From: Lapidilactobacillus mulanensis
GTDB lineage: Bacteria; Bacillota; Bacilli; Lactobacillales; Lactobacillaceae
Reading direction: 5' to 3'
DNA: 64,000 nt
Assembly: GCF_003946215.1 (NCBI RefSeq)
Contig: NZ_RHOW01000007.1
Location: forward strand, 1-64,000
The notes under the pieces are model-generated. The model worked only from the letters and a program-made list of their open reading frames with translations, ran no database searches and had not been told where the DNA came from. Below, piece by piece: positions 27,930-36,112 of this stretch. Numbering within the stretch: the stretch's first letter is position 1; the number at the start of each line of letters is the position of its first letter. The translations under genes and the position numbers were made by a program.

Positions 27930-28484
27930 TTTTTGTTTGGTTCCGGCGAAATTTGTGGTGGGAACTGGTTGCTTGCCGTGGGGACGGCTCCAAGCTTTTG
28001 GAAACCCACCAAAAGTTTTCCACCTGAAATGTGAGCTCTTCCAAAATCGGGAAGAGCTCACATTTCCCCTTTCTGTAAACTCACAAAATTCGTTCGTTAA
28101 CAGAAATGTCACTGCAGTCCCAGTTCCCACCACAAATTTCGCCTAGTCTATCCAGAAGAGCTCGATAATGTTTAATGCATAACATTCTTTGTTATTTAGA
28201 GCCAAGGCTACCTTGATAATCACCTTTCAGGAACCCCGCAATTCAAATCCTACTCTAAACCAAATAAGTTTAGGTCGAAAGTGCTGGGGCAGGCAGTCGT
28301 GGCAGTGACAACCATGTTGGCGGGCCGTTTTTGCCCACCTTACATGGTGGATCGATTCGAGATTTTGCGGTCTGTGCAAAAGCTCAAATCGAAGCTCGGA
28401 ACTTTTCCCGCCCTTGGAAAAGTGGAGAGCGGTCCCACAAGCCAACGTACTGCCTGCCCCAGCACTTTCAACCGAAGGTAGATC
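27930..28484 (-). repeat. Family A composite element, copy U4 (minus orientation)
   Basis: Occupies the gap 27847-28487. Read on the minus strand it starts at 28484 with TCTACCTTCGGTT. The left unit (28473-28273) has 24-25-bp arms from AAAGTGCTGGGGCAGGCAGT. A 129-bp linker follows, containing CTAAACTTATTTG, TAGGATTTGAAT and GGTTCCTGAAA, and ending ATAGACTAGGC. The right unit (28143-27945) has 23-bp arms GCGAAATTTGTGGTGGGAAC. Hairpins inside the right unit are TTTCTGT/ACAGAAA, GAGCTCTTCC/GGAAGAGCTC and CTTTTGG/CCAAAAG. Sequence order matches U5. Confidence 0.8.
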
Positions 28485-28487
28485 AGA

Positions 28488-29096
28488 TTACCGAGGCTTA
28501 ATCAAATTAACAATCTCCTGATACAACGGTGCCAAATCGATGATCTGATTATAAATGATCTGCTCGATTAATTTGGGCTCCGCAAACCGGGGATCATCTA
28601 GCTTAATCCATGAACCCAACAGAAAATCACTATTTTTAACAGTCTGGTATCGGGCAATCGATTTTTGCCAATTTTCCTCAGAATATTCCTGGGCGGCAGC
28701 GTTAGTGTGATCGGTGGAGATCTGAAATGCGGGAATGATTTGCCAATCAAGATCAGCCAACCACGCCGTAATTTTCTCGCGATCTTTCACCTCTGCGAGT
28801 AACGCGAACGTGATAAATAAGGTGTCTGGCCAGATTCCCACTTCAAAATGCGGTAACATCTTATATCCGCGAGCATTGTCGCTGAGCGCAAACCAGGTAT
28901 CAACTGGTGGATTTTTGTGCCGCCGTAAGTGCTTGGCGATGTGCAAATACATTTTCTGATCCAGTTGTGGATGCAGCAAATCGATCAAATTCTGACCCAT
29001 CATTTCGAAATCGGGATCAACTTCAGTTTGGATTTTTTGCAGGCGTCCTGGCAACGTTGGATCGTTGAAGACGCTAAAGCTCGTTCTATCTATCAT
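28488..29096 (-). CDS. DUF1054 (YktB-like) family protein
   Basis: A 202-residue cytosolic protein of the DUF1054 family, function unknown. It starts MIDRTSFSVFNDPTLPGRLQ, with a conserved MYLHIAKHLRRHKNPPVDTW, then ALSDNARGYKMLPHFEVGIW. The frame is open to 29327, but the extra N-terminus is unlike the family. AGAGGA at the correct distance supports ATG 29096. It diverges from the yueI-like gene and ends 4 bp before element U4. Confidence 0.88.
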   Translation of the reverse strand: MIDRTSFSVFNDPTLPGRLQKIQTEVDPDFEMMGQNLIDLLHPQLDQKMYLHIAKHLRRHKNPPVDTWFALSDNARGYKMLPHFEVGIWPDTLFITFALLAEVKDREKITAWLADLDWQIIPAFQISTDHTNAAAQEYSEENWQKSIARYQTVKNSDFLLGSWIKLDDPRFAEPKLIEQIIYNQIIDLAPLYQEIVNLIKPR

Positions 29097-29206
29097 GATA
29101 ACAGTCCTCTTCTTAAACATGGTATACTGAAAATACGCTAGACGATTTTTTGTGTAAGCGTTGACGAAATTACTTTTATCATACCATAATTTTTTGAGGT
29201 GAAAAG

Positions 29207-29671
29207 ATGACAACTCCACAAGATGTGAATGACCGTTTAAATAATGCCATGTATGGCACGCCACAGACACTTCCAGATCAGCGCCGCCAATATTTAGGCT
29301 CGTTGCGTGAACGCGTACTGTTGGCAATTCGCGTCAAGGATTTAGACAATCCGAGAACCTTCGACTTGTTTAAGAAACACTTGGTTGATTTTCCGGATCG
29401 AAGCGCACTCGTGAATGGGAAAATCGATCATCAAAAAATGGGCCCCTATTTAAAATTGCTAGCTCAAGAAGACTTCCCATTCACGTTAGTCAATAAGCCC
29501 GAAACGCCCAGTGAGGACGACAGCTTTGCTTTATTGATCATTGCGCAACAGGCCGTCGACCAAAAAGTCGTCGATCTGTTAGACCTGTACCCACTGACGT
29601 CGCCGTCAAAACCGGTAACGACTGACAAAGCGCCCGCTAAAAAAGGGTGGTTTTCAAAACTATTTCATTGA
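29207..29671 (+). CDS. YueI-like (DUF1694) protein
   Basis: A 154-residue cytosolic protein starting with the family hallmark DRLNNAMYGTPQTLPDQRRQ, then YLGSLRERV. The fold is distantly related to ribosomal L7Ae/ribosome-associated proteins; function not known. The tail is Lys/Pro-rich with GWFSKLF at the end. GAGGTGAAAAG precedes ATG 29207. It lies 62 bp before rarA, probably the same transcript. Confidence 0.85.
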   Translation: MTTPQDVNDRLNNAMYGTPQTLPDQRRQYLGSLRERVLLAIRVKDLDNPRTFDLFKKHLVDFPDRSALVNGKIDHQKMGPYLKLLAQEDFPFTLVNKPETPSEDDSFALLIIAQQAVDQKVVDLLDLYPLTSPSKPVTTDKAPAKKGWFSKLFH

Positions 29672-29733
29672 TCTCTGACTGAATGCTAGTCACCGAGTTA
29701 TCTTTCATCACATTTTAAAAAGGAGATCTTATT

Positions 29734-31032
29734 TTGGCACAACCATTAGCTTGGCGCATGCGTCCGCAACAGTTGGCTGATATTGTGGGTCAACAACATT
29801 TAGTCGGTCCTGGCAAAATTATTGCGCGGATGGTCAAGGCCAAGCAACTTTCGTCGATGATTTTATATGGCCCACCTGGCACCGGCAAGACTTCGATTGC
29901 TAGCGCCATTGCCGGTAGTACGAAATATGCCTTCCGCACGCTCAACGCCGCCACCAATACTAAGAAAGATTTACAAGCCGTTGCCGAAGAAGCACGCATG
30001 AGTGGCACCGTAATTTTATTATTAGACGAAATTCATCGCCTCGATAAAACCAAACAAGATTTTTTGCTGCCATTGTTGGAAAGCGGCCGTATTATTTTGA
30101 TCGGTGCAACGACTGAGAACCCCTATATGACCATTAATCCGGCCATTCGCAGTCGAACGCAAATTTTCGAAGTTTATCCGTTGAAACCAGACGAAATCAA
30201 AGTCGCTTTGAAACGCGCGTTGACAGATGAGAAAAACGGATTAGGTCAGCAAAAAATCGACATCGCCGATGACACGTTAGACTTTTTAGCCCAACGTACC
30301 AATGGCGATCTTCGCTCTGCCTTGAATGGTCTCGAATTAGCGGTCAATTCTACCACTCCGACCACTGATGGCGTGATCGAATTAACACTGACTGACATTG
30401 AAGAGTCGATCCAGAAGAAAAGTTTCTCCCACGATAAAAATGGTGACGCACATTACGATGTTATTTCAGCGTTTCAAAAATCGATTCGTGGTAGCGACAC
30501 CGATGCGGCACTACACTACTTAGCTGAATTGATCGTTGCTGGCGATTTAACCAGCATTATGCGGCGTTTGATGGTGATTGCGTATGAAGACATTGGTCTG
30601 GCTAATCCGGCCGCTGCAGCGCGAACTGTGAGCGCCTGTCAGGCCGCCGAGCGTTTGGGTTTACCCGAAGCGCGGATCCCCTTGGCAAATTCGGTGATCG
30701 AATTATGTTTGTCGCCTAAATCTAACTCGGCCATTCAAGCCGTGGATGCTGCCATCAGCAATATTAACAATGGCAAGGCTGGCCAGGTTCCCCGCCAATT
30801 ACAAGATGCCCACTATGCCGGTGCCAAAGATTTGCATCATGGCGATAATTATCAATTTCCACACGATGCACCCAATGATTGGTTGCCACAACAATACCTA
30901 CCTGATATCGTGGCGCATCAACAATACTATAAGCCTAAGAATAATGGCAAAATTGAAGCCGCCTATGCCCAGCAATATCGGCAATTACGGCAAGCCCAAC
31001 GCGACGGTTTAAAAAATAAAAACGGCTCATAG
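29734..31032 (+). CDS. rarA: Replication-associated recombination protein A (RarA/MgsA)
   Basis: A 432-residue AAA+ ATPase related to clamp loaders and acting at stalled replication forks. Walker A GPPGTGKTS is at about 46-54, Walker B LLLDEIHR near 97, sensor GATTENPYMTINPAIRSR and the C-terminal tetramerisation block YEDIGLANPAAAARTVSACQ. TTG 29734 follows AAGGAGATC. Length and motif order are normal for the family. Confidence 0.95.
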   Translation: MAQPLAWRMRPQQLADIVGQQHLVGPGKIIARMVKAKQLSSMILYGPPGTGKTSIASAIAGSTKYAFRTLNAATNTKKDLQAVAEEARMSGTVILLLDEIHRLDKTKQDFLLPLLESGRIILIGATTENPYMTINPAIRSRTQIFEVYPLKPDEIKVALKRALTDEKNGLGQQKIDIADDTLDFLAQRTNGDLRSALNGLELAVNSTTPTTDGVIELTLTDIEESIQKKSFSHDKNGDAHYDVISAFQKSIRGSDTDAALHYLAELIVAGDLTSIMRRLMVIAYEDIGLANPAAAARTVSACQAAERLGLPEARIPLANSVIELCLSPKSNSAIQAVDAAISNINNGKAGQVPRQLQDAHYAGAKDLHHGDNYQFPHDAPNDWLPQQYLPDIVAHQQYYKPKNNGKIEAAYAQQYRQLRQAQRDGLKNKNGS

Positions 31033-31052
31033 AATTAATACTGCAGTCGTTT

Positions 31053-31083
31053 TGAGCAATGCATGCGTGCATTGCGCTTTTTC
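31053..31083 (+). terminator. Terminator after rarA
   Basis: GCAATGCA-TGCG-TGCATTGC with CTTTTT after it lies about 25 bp beyond the rarA stop. Confidence 0.8.
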
Positions 31084-31086
31084 ATC

Positions 31087-31153
31087 AAAAAAATCATCAC
31101 GAGAGGTAATCAGGGCGTTTTTGACCCGTTACCTTCTCGTGATGATTTTTTTT
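31087..31153. terminator. Long bidirectional terminator-like hairpin
   Basis: A 20-bp-plus stem (AAAATCATCACGAGA..GGTAA with its complement at 31129-31153) has A/T tracts on both sides, between rarA and the convergent LRR protein gene. It can terminate both transcripts. Confidence 0.75.
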
Positions 31154-31196
31154 AAAACTTAATTTAATTGCATAGTTCGAAAATAAGTCGTGCTAA

Positions 31197-33785
31197 TCAA
31201 TCACGGTTAGTTTTCTTTCTCATCGTGAATTCAAATCCAAATGCTGAACCGATCAAACTCAGCAATCCAATGATCACCATACCCATACTTTTTGCTTCGT
31301 TGGTTTGTGGCAAAGTCGTCTGTTGATCGTGGCTATTATTTTGATTGTTGTGATTTGGTACGGACGGTTTAGCTGGCTCTGGAATCGTCGGAACCGCAGT
31401 TAGATGCAGATAGACGCGAGACGTTTGCCCGGCAACTGTCAAGGTCACAACGTAATCACCTGAATGTGACCAATCAACCTGACTGAAATCGGCGGTGACT
31501 TGAGCCGTTACATCCGCACCCAGACCATCGATTGCTTTAGTCACGAATGCTTGCGCAGTTGGGTGTTTACTTCCAACCTGTTGGGTCAAGTCATGACCGA
31601 CCAGCTGAACTGAATTCATGCGGGGGCTCACTGTAATGGTTGCAGTTGCAGTTTTGCCACCATAACTGTACGTAATTGTATACGTTCCCGCTTTTGTGGT
31701 ATCAACCGAACCTTTGACAGTCACATCTGCAAAGTCAATCGAATGACCGTCTTTGTCCGTGGCACCAACAAAATTATCTTCTGCAGTCCATTTATCACCA
31801 ACGTATAAGTCGCTGTTTTTAGCAGTAACCGCAGTTTGATCCGCTTTGACAATAACAGTTGCAGTTGACGTTTTCCCGCCGTAGCTGTACGTAACTGTGT
31901 AAGTCCCAGCTTTTGTTGTGTCGACCGAACCTTCAACCATGACGTCCGCTAAGTCGATCGAATGACCGTCTTTGTCCGTGGCACTAGCAAAATTATCTTC
32001 TGCAGTCCATTTATCACCAACATATAGGTCGCTATTTTTAGTAGTAACCGCGGTTTGATCCGCCTTAACTGTAACCGTGATGGTCGTTGATTGTCTAGCC
32101 GACTCTGGTCCATAACTGTAAATCACATCATAATCGCCTGGTGTTTTAGTATCGACCGTTCCTGATATCGATAAATCTCCAATGCTCAATTGCGAAGTTT
32201 GCAATACCCCCTCTTGAGTGAAGGTATTATTAACACCACTATCGAAATTATCCGCAGCTGACCAATCATCGCTTGTATAAATGGTCGAATTATGAGCAAG
32301 GATGTTTAAAACTCCTGACATCACGACACGACCAAACATAAAGTTGCCCGCTGCATCACTATACGTGACCATAAACATAAATTGGTTGATGGTTGAGCCA
32401 TCGGCGTTCATCGGCAATTGGAGATAATTACCAGCCACTATCACACCTGGCGTATAATTTTCAATTTCAGCAGTCAACAATTTACCATTGACATAAATAT
32501 ACGGAATATAACCATCTACTGGTATTTTGCCATTGACAGGAACCGGCGTGCCATTAGGTAGACTATTAACAGGTGCAGTACCGATCATACCATTTTGGTC
32601 GTTTCCGTATAACGCGTTAACCGAACTCAGGTACTGTAAGCCATTCATGTAAAAAATCCCAGTACCGGCTGTCGTTAAATCGCCTAAAACATCAACGCCA
32701 ACCAATTGGTTATAAGCAAAAGCTTGGTCACCAATTGAAGTCACGCTCGCCGGAATCACAAAATGTTCACCAGGCTGATTGGCCAATCCATTATTATAAA
32801 ACGCATTGCTGCCGATCGATTGCAAACCATCGGGTAACGTTAAGGAACTGATGTAATTATTAATAAAAGCACTATCACCAATAGTTTGTAAACTATTCGG
32901 CAACGTTAAGGAACTGATCAGATTATTAGCAAACGCACTGTCACTGATCGTTTGTAGTCCAGTAGGCAATGTTATGGATTCAATTTTATTGCCAGCGAAG
33001 GCACTTTCACCAATCGTTGTCACCTGCGCCGGAATATTCAGCGTACCCGCTAATTTATTGTCTTCGAAGGCAAAGCTGCCGATCGTAGTAACGGTGTCTG
33101 GAATTACAATGCTCGTCAAAGGATTTCTGATAAAAGCAGCACTGCCAATTGTTTGTAGATTGGCAGAAAGTTGCACATTGGTCAATTCATTCCCGTTAAA
33201 AGCCTGATCTCCGATTGTGATGACACTGTCTGGAATCACAACACTCGTTAAGTTTTTAAACCAAAGCGCCTGAGCCCCGATCGCCGTCACTGTTTTTCCA
33301 TCGATCGTTGATGGGATGGTCAGTGCAGTCTCCGCGCCGGTATAACCGGTGATCGTCAGTGTGCCGTCGGTATTAGTCGTGTACGAATAATCAGTTTCGG
33401 CAGTCGTTGCTGGGGCCATCGCTTTGGCCTGCTGCTTGAGAGAAACAGTTGTTGTTTTTTGAACCGCACTTGTATCACTGCTACTATTTTTAACCTGGTC
33501 AGTGCTACTATCACTTTTGGAAACGGTGATAGCTGCATTGCTTGTCGATGCTGACGTGTCTTTATCGAGACTTGCTTGTTCAGCCTCCGTAGCATCTTTA
33601 CTGGATGTCGCTGTCTCGGCACTTGAACTATTCACCTGACTAATTGCCGACTGATCAGTAGCCGCAAATGCTGGCACTGCCGGCGCAATAATCCCTAACG
33701 AAATGATTGCAATTCCAGCAACCACCCAGAATTTACCCGCCTTATACATCTTGAAATGAACTTTACGTTCACCAAAATTACGCAT
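31197..33785 (-). CDS. LPxTG-anchored leucine-rich-repeat surface protein with Ig-like repeats
   Basis: An 862-residue cell-wall protein. A KxYKxGKxW-type signal (KMYKAGKFW at 12-20) is followed by a Ser/Thr-rich region. Then come about ten BspA-like LRR_5 repeats (pattern TIGDQAFNGNELTNVQLSAN, ITTIGESAFAGNK). Next are Ig-like units, two of them nearly identical (DQTAVTTKNSDLYVGDKWTA and its twin). The sortase signal LPQTN precedes a membrane helix and a basic tail. It is probably an adhesin; LRR_5 proteins bind host or plant surfaces in other species. ATG 33785 is preceded by AAGGGGGAG. A cre-like site lies upstream. Confidence 0.9.
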   Translation of the reverse strand: MRNFGERKVHFKMYKAGKFWVVAGIAIISLGIIAPAVPAFAATDQSAISQVNSSSAETATSSKDATEAEQASLDKDTSASTSNAAITVSKSDSSTDQVKNSSSDTSAVQKTTTVSLKQQAKAMAPATTAETDYSYTTNTDGTLTITGYTGAETALTIPSTIDGKTVTAIGAQALWFKNLTSVVIPDSVITIGDQAFNGNELTNVQLSANLQTIGSAAFIRNPLTSIVIPDTVTTIGSFAFEDNKLAGTLNIPAQVTTIGESAFAGNKIESITLPTGLQTISDSAFANNLISSLTLPNSLQTIGDSAFINNYISSLTLPDGLQSIGSNAFYNNGLANQPGEHFVIPASVTSIGDQAFAYNQLVGVDVLGDLTTAGTGIFYMNGLQYLSSVNALYGNDQNGMIGTAPVNSLPNGTPVPVNGKIPVDGYIPYIYVNGKLLTAEIENYTPGVIVAGNYLQLPMNADGSTINQFMFMVTYSDAAGNFMFGRVVMSGVLNILAHNSTIYTSDDWSAADNFDSGVNNTFTQEGVLQTSQLSIGDLSISGTVDTKTPGDYDVIYSYGPESARQSTTITVTVKADQTAVTTKNSDLYVGDKWTAEDNFASATDKDGHSIDLADVMVEGSVDTTKAGTYTVTYSYGGKTSTATVIVKADQTAVTAKNSDLYVGDKWTAEDNFVGATDKDGHSIDFADVTVKGSVDTTKAGTYTITYSYGGKTATATITVSPRMNSVQLVGHDLTQQVGSKHPTAQAFVTKAIDGLGADVTAQVTADFSQVDWSHSGDYVVTLTVAGQTSRVYLHLTAVPTIPEPAKPSVPNHNNQNNSHDQQTTLPQTNEAKSMGMVIIGLLSLIGSAFGFEFTMRKKTNRD

Positions 33786-33838
33786 GATAGACTCCCCCTT
33801 ATAACTATCGTTACGATAAGTTTAACGCAATATACCCC

Positions 33839-33852
33839 CGAAAGCGTTTCAT
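33839..33852 (-). promoter_or_regulatory. cre-like site upstream of the LRR surface protein
   Basis: CGAAAGCGTTTCAT differs little from the CcpA cre consensus and lies 54 bp upstream of the start codon. Catabolite control of the adhesin is inference. Confidence 0.4.
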
Positions 33853-34012
33853 ATTTTGAGTGAAAATTGTTTGTAATTTGACATTCAGCGTCTTAACAGG
33901 CATCGTGCCTCGATTAGGTCTTAAGTAAACGTTTTATTAATTGCATTTTCACCGGTAGAATGTTAATGTTAATTATGGAAAGTCTAAGGTGTTCGATTGA
34001 TTCAAATTTATG

Positions 34013-34216
34013 TTGACCGATCAAGTAATTTAATGTTTAGGCTGTGGATCGTTGAGCGGTGTGCGAGTCTTCTGACTTGCCAAGACCAATCAACTGCATG
34101 GCTCCTGCTTAGTAATTAGCGGGCTCAACTAAACGAATCTACCACCGGCACCACTAGATTTTCTCAAAGTTAAAAACTTTGCGGGGATCAGCTGAGAAGC
34201 TGATCCCTTTGTTTTT
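34013..34216 (+). ncRNA. Candidate structured small RNA with its own terminator
   Basis: A possible promoter (TTGACC 34013-34018, then TTTAGG/TAGGCT at 34036-34043) is followed by about 135 bp without an ORF. Local hairpins are visible: GTCTT/AAGAC and CCTGCT/AGCGGG with an 8-nt loop. The region then ends in CAAAGTT/AACTTTG and a strong intrinsic terminator (GGGATCAGCT at 34184, complement at 34198, then TTTGTTTTT). No downstream gene is directly attached, so it is more likely a free RNA than a riboswitch. I could not match it to a named family. A 6S/Lacto-usp-type RNA is a guess from the usp gene 1.9 kb away. Confidence 0.4.
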
Positions 34217-34640
34217 GTAAGCTGCGAAACAACACGGGTTGAAATTGAGGATTAACTCTGAGACATCCTTCAATCCCGCTTTTGGATTCAAGGATGTCTC
34301 AAGTTAACCGGAAATTTCAGTGTTGTTGAGCGCAATTTGTAAGCTGCGAAAAGTGACGGGTTGAAAATATTGTCCAAGTCGGCGATAATTAAAATCTTGG
34401 TCTTAAGATTTCGATTATTGCCACTTGGACAACTATTTTCAGTCACTTTGAGCGCAATTAAGCTGCGAAAGTCAACGTTTTGGCTGCGTAAGCTAAGTTC
34501 ATCAATTGCTTAATTCGGTCTTTGAATTTAGTAATTGATAAACTTAGCTCTAGCAGACAGTTGACTTGAGCGCAATTTGTAAGCTGCGAAACAACACGGT
34601 TGAAATTGATAATAACTTTTAAAATTTTCATGGAAACTAG
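34216..34640 (+). repeat. Family B array: four ~120-bp palindromic units
   Basis: A direct repeat containing AAGCTGCGAAA occurs at 34219, 34341, 34460 and 34581 (periods 122, 119, 121) with flank GAGCGCAATTTGT. Each interval is a ~98-bp palindrome. The outer stems differ but stay complementary: AACAACAC/GTGTTGTT, AAAGTGAC/GTCACTTT and AAGTCAAC/GTTGACTT. Units 1 and 2 carry GGGTTGAAA near the 5' arm and TTTCAGT near the 3' arm; unit 3 lacks the first. Unit 4 is truncated just before the GNAT start. The direct repeat itself holds a small CGCA/TGCG hairpin. No cas genes or ORFs are present. Confidence 0.8.
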
Positions 34641-34648
34641 GCCAGCCT

Positions 34649-35485
34649 ATGGAAACTATGACCAACCAAATAAATTCCGATATCGTCGCATTTATTCTGC
34701 ACCATAATCAAGCAAGTGATTGTGCTTATGTTGGCGGTGATACAAAAAATGTGAATGCAGATATTGCTGAAATGGATACATATACTATCTTCGCCTCACC
34801 TAATCTCCAGTCGTATGATTCTTTGTGCTTAGTCGACACGTACACGATCGGGTCAAAACGGGTCAATGAGATTTGGGGGCCATTTGGAAACCAAAAAGCA
34901 GCACTACTGACTGAGGTTATACAACCGAATAATCGTTACGAAATGCTGATCAAATCTTCGGAGCCATTCATTCCAACAATAACCGAAAAATATGGATTCA
35001 GTTTAGTAGAGACGTACAACCAGCTTGAGTTCAACAATCGTAATCGACAACAACACGAAACAGATAATACTAATGTGAACAAAGTCAAAGAAATTTTGTT
35101 TGAGAGAGATTCTGCCGCGATTGCGGAATGTGCCGCGATTCATCAGACCTGTTTCCCAGATAGTTCCTCTTTTTCTGACATCGTTAGTAATCTAACCGCG
35201 AATACGAAACTTTTAGTTTTCCAATCCGATCAAGTCGTCCTCGGCTACTTTCTTTTCGAGCTTAGGGAACAGAGCGGTTGGCTTTCGCTAGAATACCTCG
35301 CTGTAGACCCAGACCAACAACGCCAAGGAGTTGCAACTGCCCTGTTCGAATATGTAATCAACCACTTCGACTTTTCGTTGATTTCATTAATGCAACCAAT
35401 CTCCCACCAAGCTGCTTTTAAATTTTATCAGAGCGTCGGTTTCACCTTAACTGAGCAATACAGTCATCTACGACTAGACAACTAA
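34649..35485 (+). CDS. GNAT-family N-acetyltransferase (two-domain)
   Basis: A 278-residue cytosolic protein. The C-terminal ~130 residues form a GNAT domain with the acetyl-CoA loop DPDQQRQGVATALFEYV and a preceding WLSLEYLAV strand. The N-terminal half shows a weaker GNAT-like layout (IWGPFGNQKAALLTEVI), so a tandem arrangement is likely. The substrate is unknown. The ribosome site is poor; ATG 34649 or ATG 34658 could be used. It sits directly against the truncated last unit of the Family B array. Confidence 0.8.
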   Translation: METMTNQINSDIVAFILHHNQASDCAYVGGDTKNVNADIAEMDTYTIFASPNLQSYDSLCLVDTYTIGSKRVNEIWGPFGNQKAALLTEVIQPNNRYEMLIKSSEPFIPTITEKYGFSLVETYNQLEFNNRNRQQHETDNTNVNKVKEILFERDSAAIAECAAIHQTCFPDSSSFSDIVSNLTANTKLLVFQSDQVVLGYFLFELREQSGWLSLEYLAVDPDQQRQGVATALFEYVINHFDFSLISLMQPISHQAAFKFYQSVGFTLTEQYSHLRLDN

Positions 35486-35547
35486 GTTGACCATTTAATG
35501 ATCAATTACCTGAATTAAAAAAATCCCATTTTTCAAAGGAGTCCCTC

Positions 35548-35835
35548 ATGAACGTCATTATCACAGTCGCAATGTTAGTTTTTATCGCATTACTTATTAT
35601 TCTCGCAATCTACCTGCTAACTCATCTCAACAAATCATTTCTGATCTTCAATCCAGGTGCAACACCCCGATTGCGCGCAGCCATGGTGACCACGAGCGTC
35701 CTTTTGTTGGCGACTTGTGTTGGTGGCGTGCTCGTGTTATTTTTGCTCCCTGCCAAAATGAATTTGATCACGTTGATCGTTGGTAGTATTATCACCGCTG
35801 GGTTTGCGCTGTCGATCAATTTCAGTAATAATTAA
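35548..35835 (+). CDS. Small three-helix membrane protein, unknown function
   Basis: A 95-residue hydrophobic protein with helices at about 3-27, 45-67 and 73-90, separated by FNPGATPRLRAAM. I recognise no family. A good ribosome site (AAAGGAGTCCCTC) precedes ATG 35548. It lies 62 bp after the GNAT gene and is probably co-transcribed. Confidence 0.65.
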   Translation: MNVIITVAMLVFIALLIILAIYLLTHLNKSFLIFNPGATPRLRAAMVTTSVLLLATCVGGVLVLFLLPAKMNLITLIVGSIITAGFALSINFSNN

Positions 35836-35930
35836 TTGTCTTGAAAAATAATTGTTTTTCTTAAAAGTGTTCACTGCGGCTATGTGGGCGCTTTTTTATG
35901 TGGATTGCTTCTGGAGTTAACGTGCTAAAA

Positions 35931-36045
35931 CGCGCTCGCAGCAACTGAAATGACTGTCTAAGTACCAACAACTTGAAATCCAAGGACAGGATTTTAAGTT
36001 GTTGGCGACTTAGCCAATCATTTCACCCGTTGCTGCTCGCGCTCT
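35931..36045 (-). repeat. Family B single palindromic unit (minus orientation)
   Basis: Outer arms GCAGCAAC (35938-35945) and GTTGCTGC (36029-36036) enclose the Family B motifs in reverse: ACTGAAATGACTGTCTAAG on one side and CTTAGCCAATCATTTCACCC on the other. The inner stem is CCAACAACTT/AAGTTGTTGG. CGCGCTC flanks both sides. It lies between the small membrane gene and usp. The rest of the 277-bp gap holds only the usp promoter region (TGTAAAAT near 36071). Confidence 0.7.
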
Positions 36046-36112
36046 GGCTTAAATTCATGCTTTTTCTTTCTCAATGCTGTAAAATGAAGTTGAAATCGAA
36101 AGGGGCGGTATT

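Noticed and set aside
29097-29327. N-terminal extension of the DUF1054 gene
   Set aside because: The added 77 residues have no family similarity, overlap the upstream region of the yueI-like gene, and a good ribosome site supports ATG 29096.
34013-34216. T-box or other riboswitch
   Set aside because: No GGTACCACG-type T-box word, and no gene follows the terminator closely enough to be controlled by it.
34216-34640. CRISPR array
   Set aside because: The repeats are regularly spaced, but the intervals are ~98-bp palindromes with related end motifs, not unique 30-40-bp spacers, and no cas gene is in the window.
34216-36045. Integron attC cassette array
   Set aside because: Palindromic units of similar size recalled attC sites, but there are no cassette ORFs, no integrase and no GTTRRRY/RYYYAAC core pairs at regular places.
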